Shown: in pieces, positions 31,832-43,699 of the stretch
Layout of the letters: each line of letters begins with the position of its first letter
Numbering within the stretch: the first letter of the stretch is position 1
Assembly: GCA_021234155.1 (NCBI GenBank)
Contig: JAJEKV010000062.1
Span: 1,216,794-1,280,793, forward strand
Source of the DNA: Isoetes taiwanensis
Lineage: Eukaryota; Streptophyta; Lycopodiopsida; Isoetales; Isoetaceae
DNA: 64,000 bases
Direction: 5' to 3'
The notes under the pieces: model-generated
Told to the model about the DNA's origin: nothing
The model's database searches: none
The model's input: the letters and a program-made list of their open reading frames with translations, nothing else
Position numbers and translations under genes: made by a program

Positions 31832-31942
31832 AACTCAATGTTCTATAGAATATGCTTTGACCAATGCCACTAACAAACAAATATTACTATTTTTTCAAAT
31901 TAGATCTACAGATCGATTAATATGATTTACCGCCATGGAATG
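31832..31942. repeat. Direct repeat D, left copy
   Basis: It matches 34735-34854 from AACTCAATGTTCTATAGAAT to GCCATGGAATG, with about a dozen differences. The pair brackets the LINE-D block (about 2.8 kb). Confidence 0.8.
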
Positions 31943-32040
31943 AATTTGGCAAGGGCACCTTTCTATAATCAGATCAATTTCCCTTAGGACCTCCAAGTTG
32001 TTTTGCTACATATTGACCTCCAAGTCAATTTAATCTTCGG

Positions 32041-32990
32041 ATGCAATTAAGGCATATCTGTAGTGCAGCTGAATTTCACCAGCATTCAAGCATATAGTGC
32101 AACACTGACTACATTGACATTAAATTGTCGAATGCTACTAAACATTGCATAAACAGAAAAACTTTTGACACCCATGGAAGTTATAAAACATGTCGGAACT
32201 AGAAGCATGAGTGGGCCTCGATCGTTCATACAACCTTAAAACTCATTTAATACCACAGCATAAGCAGAGACATGGTACACCTAGAGTTTTAACACCCTTT
32301 TTTTTCCATAAAGTGATTTAAAAGGGCAGTTAAACAAAATGGCAAATGAAAAAAGCACATAATATTGATGGGCTTGTCTTAGAGCTATTCAAATGGGAAG
32401 GGGAGGACCTTATAAGCGCTTGGTGAGGGGCGAATGAATCGGACGATAAAAAAGGCTTGCCTCATACATAGCGAATCTGTAAGTTCATAGCTGTACATAA
32501 AAAATGGCAGTAGGACATATGTGCAATTAAGGCATGTCTGTAGTGCAGTTGAATTTCGCCAACATTTAAACATGTAGTGCAACACTGACTACATTATTAT
32601 CGAATGCCACTAAACATTGCATAAATAGAAAAACTTTTGACACCCATGGAAGTTATAAAACATCAGAACTAGAAGGATGAGCGGGCCTCTGATCGTTCAT
32701 ACAACTTTAATACTCGTTTAATACCATGCTTATAAGCGAGAGACATGGTACACCTAGGTATGGTACACCTAGAGTTTTAACATTTTTTTTTTTTTTTTCA
32801 TAAAGTGATTCAAAAGGGCAGCTAAACAAAATGGCAAATGACAAAGCACATAATATTGATGGGATTGTCTTAGAGCTATTCAAATGGGAAGCTGAGGACC
32901 TTATAGCGATTCGGCCGAGATGAATGAATTTGTGATCATACATAGCGAATCTGTAAAGTTCATACTGTACATAAAAATGGTAGTAGAGCG
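32041..32990 (+). repeat. 480-bp tandem duplication within the 5' part of LINE-D
   Basis: 32041-32520 and 32521-32990 match with an offset of exactly 480 at the start (TGCAATTAAGGCAT). Each unit contains TTGATGGG-TTGTCTTAGAGC followed by TCAAATGGGAAG, which translates as IDGIVLELFKWE. That is the block that precedes the RT core in LINE-B (DGIAAELLKW). So the duplication includes LINE coding sequence. Confidence 0.85.
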
Positions 32991-34400
32991 GATGTGCAAA
33001 ACCCATCGCACCATAATGGTAGGTAGTACATTTGCTAAATTCTTTGGGAGGATTCTTGGAAGCAAAAATAAGCAATTAGGCGAGAACAACATGCAAAAAG
33101 AGCAATGGGGCAGGGGGCTTTTGTAAGCAATACAATACTTTGGATCACATTTTGACTTTGAGAACTCTGTTTGAAAAAGCTAAGAAACCGAAGAAAGCAT
33201 TGTTTTTGGCATTCATTGATTTTACTAAAGCTTTTGATACCATTTCAGGAGGAGAGCTACGGGAGGCGAGAATGGAACATCTAGGAGTCCCAAAGCGGTT
33301 TGAAAGGTGTGGTGTCGGCTCTATGAGGAGGTAATAGCAAAGCTCCCTTTTGATATTTCAAGCTGAAATCCACAACCACGATATGGGTTAAACAAGGCTC
33401 TCCCCCTATCGCCCAATCTGTTCGGTCTTTTTATGGACAAACTAGAGGAATGGCTCATAAACAGAGGACATGCTGGATCAATGATAGGCAACTTTCTTAT
33501 CCTATTATTTTTTATATGTTGATGATGTGGTCTTGATATCAAAACCCTTACACAAGTGCGGAGATAAAATGGCCCTTTATGGGATGATCTTATCTTTGCC
33601 ATAAAGCCTTTACACAAGTGGAGCTTAAATGTTTTTGAACTTTACTAGATACGGTTATATTATATGGCTCGGCTATTTGGGGTCCTCATTTCATCTAGAT
33701 TATGGAAACAAGTGGAAGGAATTCTTGAGTTACTTTTGCAGGAAGAACAAGGAATTCAGAGCAAGTTCCATATGCTATTATGCTTGCTAAGATAGGATTC
33801 CTTCCCATGGAAGGTGAAGCTATTTGTCAGACACTTGCTTTTGTCAATCGTATTAAGGATATGGATGAGAATAGGCTGTCTCGAATCGTAGCTAAGATAT
33901 CAATGCATAATAGTTGTTTGGCAGATGTAAGAAAGTGGCTAAAAAGATGGTATTTCAGAACCAGAATGGCCTAGTACGGATGAAGGCATCAGAGATCTAG
34001 TTCAATAGAAAATAGTTGAGAAACTTTGAGATAAGCATGGAACAAGAATTGACTTTTATAAAAATGAAATCAACTCAATGCTTCTATACTGTGGGCAATA
34101 TTACTTGACAATCCAGCCCCTCTGGAAAGCTAAAATTATAACTCGTTACAGAACAAGATCTCATAAGCGAAAAGTAGAGACGGGCAGATGGACAAAGATA
34201 TGGCGATTAGGCCGCCTATGTACTTTCTATACTACGGGGATGGTAGAAGATGAGGAGCATTTCTTCTTTGAAATGTAATGCTATCTGAACATTAGATGGA
34301 AACATGGAATATATTTCTTGAATATTCATTCTTTGTTTCTAATTTGTCCTCCATGACCTTGTTGGGTCTTAAAGTCGTAATCTAATAAATTGATTGATTG
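32991..34400 (+). pseudogene. LINE-D: AT-rich non-LTR retrotransposon, RT and C-terminal domain
   Basis: The frame 32920-33126 reads TIMVGSTFAKFFGRILGSK. Then come LDHILTLRTLFEKAKK and FIDFTKAFDTI (33140-33250, first catalytic block), LSPNLFGLFMDKLEEWLINRG (about 33410-33470) and YVDD (33515-33526). The C-terminal part has ARIGFLPMEGEAICQ (from 33780) and LTIQPLWKAKIITRYRTRSHK, ending VEDEEHFFFEM (34102-34278), which resembles the end-region zinc motif of this LINE group. The tail ends in repeated TTGA/GATT units (about 34387-34400). Frame breaks occur near 33330, 33480-33620 and 33970. Same clade as LINE-A and -B but far richer in AT, so it is an older or distinct lineage. Confidence 0.88.
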
Positions 34401-34734
34401 ATGTCAATCCAAAATCGATGGACAATCTTTGCATATCTTGTTTTAAGTACAATTTTTAGGAAAGTTAGTTTTTAGTTTAGTATAATGCGCTATATCAAAC
34501 TGCCAACCAAATACCTTTATAGAATTAGATATTGGTTGTTTTAGATATTCCATCTTTCTTTTGTTGTTTTAGAAGGCTGCCACAACCACCCAAGTTATCG
34601 ATTACCCCGCAATTTTAGGTGTAAAAGATTAATACTTGAGGGGACATGACCATGTTTTTGCATCAAATGTCTAGAGTGATCTAGTCCTGAATCATTGGGA
34701 CTTGAAACCCCCCCTCCCCTCCCTCCCAGCAGTA

Positions 34735-34854
34735 AACTCAATGTTCTATAGAATATGCTTTGACCAATACCACTAGCAAGCGGATATTACTCTTTTTTCA
34801 AATTAGATCTATAGATTGATTAATATGATTCTTTACTGTTTCTGCCATGGAATG
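34735..34854. repeat. Direct repeat D, right copy
   Basis: Partner of 31832-31942. It lies about 340 bp past the LINE-D tail. Confidence 0.8.
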
Positions 34855-35119
34855 TGATATGGTGGTGCTTTCGGGGAAGTTGTTGATTTGAGCAAGAAGA
34901 AAGAAAGAAAGACCAAAGCGAGCTAACTAAAATAATTCCTATTGTGAAAGGGGTCTAAACTAAGGTTAAGGTCCAACGTAAAAAGAAAAAAAGGCCCAAG
35001 GTTTAAAATTAAAGTTTCAAATCATTTATTTAGAAACAAGGGATATTTTAGAAAAAAAGGGGGCCAACTATTTTTATGAGCATTGTATTAATCTTAAAAG
35101 GCAAAACCTTTTATTATTC

Positions 35120-35127
35120 TATATAAG
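35120..35127 (+). promoter_or_regulatory. TATA box of an LTR
   Basis: TATATAAG stands about 40 bp before the region that is repeated at 36972. This fits a U3/R boundary of a long terminal repeat. Confidence 0.5.
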
Positions 35128-35642
35128 GGCGGCACCGAATTGTTGAAGGGGACAACTGCAGCGAACATCTGGCGACCACAACGACCAGCTATAGTAGTTC
35201 GTGGTCCAACTCTGACACAAGCCGAACCAATGCCTGCCAACTGCAAAAACCATCTTCGGCTTTACAGCTCCAAATCCACCTCTTCCTCATCCAATTCTTG
35301 TTCTGATAACCTAAGCCATTCCGTTCTATTTGCAGGATATCCCAAGCCAGATCTGATAAATTCTTGGTTGATCTCAGTGATCTTGTGGAATCCCAACTCT
35401 GAAGCCTTTCCTAAATTTGTGCAATTGCTCGTGAAGAGTCTCTAGTGCTAATTTGAATTGTCCCTAAACCTCGTCTTCTTCCTAAAATTTAGTCTTTCTC
35501 TGGAATTCTCTTGTTCGGAACAACCCAGTTGGGTGGTGAGCTTAGCCTTGGAGGTTGGACTTGCTATTCAGAATTACGCGTTTTGCTGTCTAAGATTTGA
35601 TCTGTGTTCTTGAATTTATCTTAAAAATCTTGACTCCGTATC
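35128..35642 (+). repeat. Right (R-U5) part of a 5' long terminal repeat
   Basis: 35164-35513 recurs at 36972-37319 with scattered differences. The stretch ends ...GTATCA five bases before a primer binding site, as expected for an LTR ending in CA. The start of U3 (TG) could not be fixed. Confidence 0.6.
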
Positions 35643-35647
35643 AATTT

Positions 35648-35660
35648 TGGTATCAGAGCC
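35648..35660 (+). promoter_or_regulatory. Primer binding site (initiator tRNA-Met type)
   Basis: TGGTATCAGAGCC matches the common plant LTR-retrotransposon primer site, complementary to the 3' end of tRNA-iMet, and lies just after the LTR end. It is the strongest single sign that this is an LTR element. Confidence 0.85.
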
Positions 35661-35689
35661 TCTTGATTCTAAAACTAAACCTCTAAACA

Positions 35690-36900
35690 ATGTCTACCAA
35701 ACGCTTCGGCATACCTGATCAACAGTATACCCAAGCTATGAGCAATGCCAGCTACGTAGCAGACCAAATGGCTATTCCTCCCTTTATCAATCATGGAGAA
35801 CGCCAAAAACAACTGGAATATTTGTGTCCTTCCTACATGAGCCTCTGTGCAAACTAATGCACAACTAAATCCTAGCGACTGCGAGGCGGATTAATATGCC
35901 ACAGTCTCCTTTTGCATCCTCTTGTAAGTAGTTAGAAAAAGTTCGAGGTTGACCTACCTTCTCGGTGAAAAAAGAAACCCTCCTACGGTTTTTGGATTTA
36001 TCTCCACATGGGAAAGCTTACTTGAATTGGTAAAAGCTTCTGAGAAAAAGCGAAGCTGCAAGCCATAGATAAATATTTGTGAGATATGGCGAGAACTTGG
36101 TGGCAAGGAAGAAAAGAAATGGATCAAAAGATTTTGCATGGGAAAGTTTTAAAAAGCTTTGAAGGTTATAACTTTATGCAAATTATCACAATGGCGTCAA
36201 AGCGAGAATGGGATTTATTCGCGCAAGGCGACAACGAATCGGTTTATTAGTATACATCAAAATTTGAGTATTTGTCTACTCAAATGGGCCGGGCTAAATG
36301 AGAAAAAGCGTTATGCAAATATATAACAAGGCTTAAGAATTCTTTGTATGCAAAATTGAGCTTCATAGATCCTCGAGTCTTTAGAAGAGGCCACAAAAAA
36401 AAAAGCTATTGTCGTGGAAAGAAAGTTAAAATCGATTTTATTACTTGCGGTATATGGGGCCGGATATCCACGAGGACAAAGGCAGCGACAAGATAAACAA
36501 TGATAAAGTAAGCAATAGTAAGAATTCAGATAAAGGGAAATAAGATCTAGATCAATGGGGGATAATCAAGACCAAGTTCAGAAAACAAAGTGGGCCAATC
36601 AATTTGACAGATCTTCATCAAAGGATAGCGGGTGTCTTTATTGTGGAGGACCACACCTTAAAGTAGATTGCCCGAAATTAAGTGCAAAAAGAAAAAATGG
36701 CCGAAGCAATTGAGGAGAATGAAGGGAGCTAGGCAGAATAGAGTATAGACCATATCCTCGTCCTAGCAGACCTCCGCCCCAAGTGTGTCATTTAGAGGAG
36801 CTTCCGCCCGAATCAAGCACCAAGATGAATAAACAATTAACTTTGAAAACGAAGTGCAAAAGGAAAAGGTGAAGTTGCAAATTGCCTACTTAAAGTAGTT
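35690..36900 (+). pseudogene. Gag of a Ty3/gypsy-like element (broken)
   Basis: It starts MSTKRFGIPDQQYTQAMS at 35690, 30 bp past the primer site, and is closed by a stop at 35855-35857. A gag-like core follows at about 36170-36330 (REWDLFAQGDNESVY, YTSKFEYLSTQMG) with an in-frame stop. A zinc knuckle CLYCGGPHLKVDC lies at 36633-36671, with CX2CX3HX4C spacing as in plant gypsy gags. No protease, RT or integrase follows before the second LTR-like copy at 36972, so the element is non-autonomous or deleted. Gag would form the cytoplasmic particle that packages the element RNA. Confidence 0.75.
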
Positions 36901-36971
36901 TTAGTTAAGCGAGTACTTTGTCAAAGAGATTAGGATTAAATTTGCCAATTTTAAAGCACAAGCTATGACTA

Positions 36972-37319
36972 AACATCGGCGACCACAATGACCAGCTACA
37001 ATAGTTAGGTGGTCCAACTCAGGCCAAAGCCCAGAACCAATTCCGCCAAGCTGCAAAAGCTGTCTTGACCTTACGGCTCCAAATCGGCCTCTTCCTCATC
37101 CAATTCTTGTTACGCTAACCTAAGCCATTCCCTTCTATTTCTTGGGATAACCAAGCCCGATTTAATAAATTCTTGGTTGATCTCGGTGATCTTGTGGAAT
37201 CCCAACTTTGAAGCCTTTCTAAAATTGTGCAATTGCTAGTGAAGTGTCTCTAGTGCTAGTTTGAATTAGCCCTAAACCCTTCTTCTTCCTATAATTTAGT
37301 CTTTCTCAGAATTCTCTTG
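36972..37319 (+). repeat. Second LTR-derived segment (R-U5), truncated on both sides
   Basis: It matches 35164-35513. No U3 or TATA region precedes it and no CA end follows, so it is not a complete 3' LTR. The distance to the first copy is 1.8 kb. Confidence 0.75.
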
Positions 37320-39970
37320 CTTTCGGTTGGCGGCACTCCCCAAAGGGGCGTATGCTAATGACCACCCTCAGGACTCGGTTCTCCCTATCGCCCGTTGAAT
37401 CCTCCATTCGGGGGCTTTGCCTCGAGGCAGGTCAAAAAATTCCAAGATGGGTCAAGGGAACTTATCAAACCCCAGGCGTCCTAAGAGGCGGCCAGGTGTA
37501 AGCGAAGCATTTTGTCATTCACGCTACTGGAGGAGGCCAGCGGAGATTCAACTTTGTCACATCGTCCAAAAGTGCGAAAATACCCTAGGGACCAAGTTAC
37601 ATGGTCAGTTTGCATGAAAGGAATGCGTATGCCTTACATCAGTATTCGGCATCCACCTCCCGGACCAATTGACTCACGAGGACATGGCGGAGAAAGGGAT
37701 GGTCTTGCCAAATCCGGTTACGAATAGGGGAGGTTGCGTCCATTCGCGGGGCCTTCAGGAGAGGACTTTTGGGGCAAGCTACTTCAAAGGGTTTTTAGGG
37801 CCCATGCTGCGGCCTCAACACCCCCTCCCCTCTACTTCAAGATGCGGTAGCAAGATTTTGGTCGAATCGAGAAGGATAGAGACCGCCAGCGTAAACCTTG
37901 TGAGTTGCCATGTTCTTGTGGTTGCATTTTGGAGGCCTAGTTTTGGTCTTTTGCACTTGAAACATGGTAGAAAGCGCACTTGGGAGCCTTGAAGCAAGTG
38001 GGCCCGTGAGAATGGAGTTTGGATCTGCTCTCCTCCCGATGTGGCAATTAAAAAGTCGAGGGGCGGCTTTTGCAGTAGCAAGGCATTCATAAATTCATAA
38101 TTAATGCATGAATGCGGAATTAAATTATGATTTTTGGCAGGTGGCTGTCATCACCGACATACATGCCAATTTTCGAATTTCAGAACAAGGTTTCAATCAA
38201 GGAGTTAGCTAGAGGCTCGTGCGACTTTGTTGTTGGGCGGTCATTTGGGACCCTTCCTCAAGTCAAACAAGGCGAGGATCTTGCAAGACCAGCCTCCACG
38301 AGAATGGGAAAGTAAAAGGCGCGCGGGGAGGGCGGGACCCAAAAGTCCAGGAGGCATTCAAAGCGAGGGCTAAAAATTTTGACGGATAGTCAAAGTTGTA
38401 TGGCTATTTTTGGGTTGCCCCTAGGGGGCAAACCCTTGTTTATGTGGGTTTGTGGCATATTCTAAGTATATGCTAGAATATACTTAAAATATGCTGATGA
38501 TTGCTAAAAACCCATTGTTACACATAAAGTGGCGATTTTCGTGAGGCCGGATGTTGAGCTGGATAAGTGGTTGAAGGAAGAAGGAAGAAGGAAGAAGGAA
38601 GAAGGCATATCGGCCATGGCAGACTGCATAATGGCATCGTCGTTTATCGGCATCAAGCTTTCTCTCTACACCAGCGTCGAGCTTTGCCTTTGCCATTTCG
38701 GCACCATTCATAGTAAGCCTAACGAATTTACGTATGGGAGCTGGAATGGATGCATTATCTGAGAGGTCGCGAAGCGAGCATTGGCGGCAGCGATATGATT
38801 TGTTAACCAGCTGATCCGCCATTAGAGTCCATGGCGGGCATGTTTTTATATACCTGGTTTTCTTATGGTCTTTAAGCCTCCCAAATCTTAGCCTTCTTGC
38901 CGAAAAGCGTGGCTCAGCGGGAGGACGGTTGCGAGATGCGAGGCCATGTTGTGAAATAAAGTCTGTTTTGCCAGCGGACTTGCTTATCGAGGCCTTAATT
39001 TGGCGGAAATCTTGCTACCTAGCGACTTACGAGGTATTCTCTTTTACGTCTTTGCATTTTGGTGCTTCTTTCTAGGTTCTTACCATGTTCTTGATTTTTT
39101 TTTGTATCAGAGAGGATTTTTTGCACAAATTCGGTAGTTAGGGAAATGTCTCTAAAACCACATCCTTAGGCTCTAAAATCTCCTTTCGGGAATTTCTGAA
39201 GGAGATGGTTACTGGCTTATTAAAGACTTTCTAGAATAAGGAAGTAGAAGCTGCTCTGCATGTATTCGGGACCACCAAATCATTGCCTATGACCAGATGT
39301 TTGCTACTTCAACTCTCAAAAAAATGTGCTCGTTGTAAGTTTTCTGCCTGATTTGATTAATATGCTAGTGGTATGCCCGATCAATGCCGTAGTTGCACTG
39401 GAAATCTATTTACTGGTGTAAATATTTTGTTTCATATTTGGCATGTTCGATGATGAATCATTTTTTCTTTGCCATAACTAGTTTGAGTGACGTGGTGGAT
39501 CTACATTAAAGTTTACGAGTTTAAAGTTCGCATGTTTATATTTTGCAAGTTTTTCACATTTTGCATGTAGGTTCAGGGAATGCATTTTCTATGTGGCTTT
39601 TCATCTCTATCAGCTTTTCTCCCAACATTCGAAGTTGGATTATGGGGCCAAATTTTATATTATGCCTGCATAGCTTCTCTAGCTTAGATGGATGTTTTAG
39701 AAACCCTTGGTCCATCGTTCCTTCTACATCACATTCTTCATTTTGATGTCTTTCGTTTTGTGATTACCAATGCCCTCTACTAGACATGCTTAACAATTAC
39801 AAGACATGCGGCTCCTGAGAAGGGTTGGATTAGAAGATTTTGCAGGTAGGTGCAGTTGGGCAATAGCGAACATAAAGTAATGCAATGTTTTCTAGTTTGA
39901 AAGTGCAGCACTTTTTGCAAGCAGAGGACCAACTGTCGGAGATTTTTGTCAAAGATTCAAGTTTCTTATT
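37320..39970. other. No recognised gene; GGAAGAA microsatellite at 38573-38605
   Basis: 37330-38060 is GC-richer and has several short frames (37417-37617, 37512-37727, 37669-37992) without recognisable domains. It could be a decayed transposon ORF. A (GGAAGAA)n run of about five units lies at 38573-38605. The rest is AT-rich. Confidence 0.45.
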
Positions 39971-40110
39971 TGTTTCGGTCTTAGCTACATCTTAAATCTG
40001 TCAGATTCGTTTGAGATTGTGGCTCCTTTGATTACCAATTTGTTTGATCTTAGCTACATCTTAAAAGCTGTTAGATTTGTTTGAGATTACGGATCCTTTG
40101 ATTACCAATT
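39971..40110. repeat. 70-bp tandem repeat, two units
   Basis: 39971-40040 and 40041-40110 match, from TGTTTSRTCTTAGCTACATC to CCTTTGATTACCAATT, with about nine differences. Confidence 0.85.
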
Positions 40111-43100
40111 TCATTTGGTTTCTCTAAGCAAGATTTCTTTGCTTGCTTCATCGTATAGAAAGTGTGGATCATGGATCGTTGGTTATGAATGTGTTGTGCT
40201 GTGATATTTGATGTTTGACACATGCCTTAAACGACAAGGTAAATATCTTGGTATTCTTCGCCCCGGATATAATTGCATTTGATCGAATTATTTGAAAAGT
40301 ATTTGACATTAAAGTTTGACACAACAGGCTAACTTTTTACGTTGTCTTGAGAACCTTTGCGATGTGTGTGGATCAATGTGTGGCTATGTTTACGGATAGC
40401 GTCGCTCTTATGCTAAGGTTGCACATATCTTGAGTCTCTGTTTTTCCCTTGCGGTCAGATTTGTCTTCTTTGGGCCCCAATTTAGTGGAATTTGGAATTA
40501 TGCGGTTAGTGAATGTGTACAAGTTCTGCCTGCGTTCATGCTAGCATCTATGTATAACAAATCGAGACCTATGCGGGCTGCTACATGCTCTTAGAGTACT
40601 TAGAAATCGAGGCTAAACACATCCGATAGCGGTTGCTGAATATGTTGCTAGCGCATCCACGGCTACTATGCCTTGCAAATGTATACATTGCTGCACTTTC
40701 ATCTTTGCATGTGTATAACAGCTGAGACCTCTGCAACTGCTTTGTCTTGTTAAGTACTAAGTTTCTATAGAGTTTGCAAGAGTTTGCAAGAAGGCAATGA
40801 ATCATGCTAAATCTGTTATGTATCTTACACACAGAGAACAACGTGACCTTATATACCATAATGAAACCCTAATGTCTTTGTATGTCTTTGGAACAGAAGC
40901 TACATTTGAATGCATGGATGTAAGTAGATGCAAAATTTGTTGCCTTAGGCGTGGAAGTCTGACTTCTTTTAAGCTTTTTCTACAAAAAATGGAGCTCTTA
41001 TCAATTAGTTACACTTTGATTATCGTGATTTTGATCCTTTGCTATGACATTGGTCTTGTAAAATAAAAGCGGAAGGTATATTGTTGAATGACATTAGCCA
41101 CAATTTTAAATGTTGGTAGCCATTCTCATCTGCCATTTGGTAATATACTCTGGATTGGAATTTGAGGGTGCTCTGTTTGTCCTGATACAGGCCCCCAGAG
41201 AGGGAAAACAAATGTGGTCTAGTGTGTAATGTGCATCAGAAATTACGTAAATATGGCGATTCAACAAATCGTTTGTGGTTGAACAATAAGAGATGCTTGG
41301 CTATTAACTAATGCATGATAAGCTTCATAATTTTAAGATTTAAGAGATTGCGGGGACTTGCTTCTACGGTCAGGGGTATTACACTATGGTTGCTTCTCAC
41401 GGACAAGATAGCAATATTGTTCCTACCATACTATATAATCCATAATAAACTTTAAACTATTAAGCTTTGATGGATTCAAAACTTCTTTTTGTATCTCTAG
41501 GGAATTGACTGTGTAATTGATCGTTGTTTGGTATATTCTTATGCGTGAAAGGAATAATTGATATGCCAAATACCTAGAAACAATCTTTGGTAATTCAAGT
41601 CCAAAGATCACAGAACATTAGAATAGAATAGCATAGAAATATGAACATAATGGAACTTAAGCAATTTTATAAAATTAAATGGATCCATTCAAGAGAATCC
41701 CATAATGAAACAATGGAATCATTTAGATCAAGTCTACTAGAACATTTGAAGTTTCAATAGACCAACTTGAAGGAATTTGAATAAAAGTTTCAATAGACCA
41801 ACATTGAAGAATTTGGAAGGAATCTAGACATTACACATACATTTTTGTGGTTCAACACTATTTGAAATTTAGAAGTCCTTCTTTGATTTACATTAATGAT
41901 TGCTAATTTCATAATAGAAACAATTCCCACGACATTTGGTCTATTCTATTTACGTGGATGGAGAAGTTTTTAGTAAACTTGATAGGCGAAACCTCTAGGC
42001 TGTTGGAGATATCCGGCGTAAGGAATTAGGAGTGGGCCCTGTGCAATGTAACATCTCAATTCTGACTGCAAGATGGTCATTGAATGGCTTCTTATCAAGC
42101 AATGGATTTAAACTTAAACCTTAGTAACTTTGATCTAGATGCATATTCCCATTTGTGTGGCAGACCCAATTGAAATATTGAGATGGCATAATGTAAAACA
42201 GGTTGACAATAATTAGTGGAGTTCTATGTACATAAATGCATAGTATTTAGTTTTTGGGTTGCCTAGAATACTGAGATTTATTAAAATGCCTTAATCTTCG
42301 CATATTGTGGTTTACATACCATAGCCAAACTTCGTTCCTCATCCATCGACTCAATTTTATATCTTTTGCCCTGCCAACCTCAAACTATTCCTCAAGCGGA
42401 GCTCTTGAAGTCTCGATTGAATTTCTCGCTTTAAGATTACAATTCACTCTTGGCTAGATTTTATCAAAGGTAAAATCTGGTAGATAATGAATATCATTGA
42501 TAATGTGCAGATGATGGCGGTTATTGGTAGAAAAGCCGGAGGTAAACTCCTTGAAAAATTGCATGAATTGCCACAAAATGAAATTGCTTAGGCAACAAGA
42601 TTACTTGAGGAGCAACTTATAGATGGTTACATTATTCTGGATTCATGGAGATTAATAACATGAAGATGGCGAAGAGCAGTTCTTATTTATAAGAAATCTT
42701 ACTATTATCACAGTATACTTGGTCTTATCTGATTGCACTACGATAACATTTAATGGCAATATACAATACAAACAAATTGTAGCTCTTGAACTTGGGATTG
42801 GACTCGTACTTTATTATTACTTCTCAGAATTTATTGAAAATTTTTCCTTTCTTGACATATGTTCCTTGACCCAATTTTTGCGATTATCGACGAGTACTTT
42901 AAATAGGTTGACTTCAATAACTACCACTCGACACTTTTTGTCTTATAAATGTACCTTGACTGCCCATACTTTAGCACGATATCTTGAACATATATGGGAG
43001 GACCTTGACTATTATAATGGTGAGCTTCTTGTCTACTTTTTAATTGTGCATTAAAAATTAAGGGCAGCAAACTAGGCATCTAACTAATCAATAAATAAAT

Positions 43101-43640
43101 GGAAATCTGGGATGACAAAGATAGTCATCTAAAACAATATCGCGTGCACCTCAACAACCCGGTGCCTTCTAAAGCTTTTACCTTTCAAAGTGTGTTCTTG
43201 CTAATTTTCAATACTCAAGTAGCATCTCTCTTGCGACAAATGTTAAGTAAAAAAGCTTTGTTTGTCATTTCTCTTGTAATCGCCTTAAATGTTGAATTGG
43301 GACATTAGGTTGCATAAAGATATTGTATTATGTATTGATGTATGGAAGATAACAATAGAACTCACGGCCTTTCCAAAACTAGAATAATGATTTTAGGGAT
43401 CAAGGGTGAAATTCTTGTTAAAATCCTTGTTTTGATCACCGCTTCTAGATCTCTGGTTTTCATAAGCTATGGCGCTATTTTTTCTCCAATAAGCAGGTAC
43501 CATGTGATAATATGATCATTTTCATCTGCAGTGACATAGTAACCAAATCAAAGCGTGGATGATGGAGGCGGATGATAATGGCAAAGTTCTTCTGGTATGT
43601 GGTGTGTGTTGGGGTGGTATAGTGACTGGTATACATGTTT
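40111..43640. other. No recognised gene
   Basis: AT-rich, intron- or intergenic-like sequence. Frames at 40797-41066, 42719-43054 and 43099-43308 show no domain. GGGTGAAATTCTTG at about 43404 is a 14-base match to a universal 18S rRNA phrase, but the flanks do not match. Confidence 0.5.
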
Positions 43641-43647
43641 CATACAT

Positions 43648-43673
43648 GGTGTGGTATATACACATACCACACC
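43648..43673. repeat. Perfect 10-bp hairpin in a GT-rich stretch
   Basis: GGTGTGGTAT (43648-43657) and ATACCACACC (43664-43673) are exact reverse complements with a 6-nt loop. The surrounding 60 bp is rich in TGTGGT and CATAC words. No T run follows, so it is not a simple terminator. Confidence 0.7.
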
Positions 43674-43699
43674 GTACACGTATCACAACATAATTAATT

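Noticed and set aside
38880..38950. GTGGCTCAGCGGGAGGACGG considered as a tRNA or snRNA piece
   Set aside because: No pairing partner or conserved downstream blocks were found.
43380..43430. 18S rRNA-like phrase GGGTGAAATTCTTG
   Set aside because: Only about 14 bases match and the flanking sequence does not continue as rRNA, so it is taken as chance or a very short relic.
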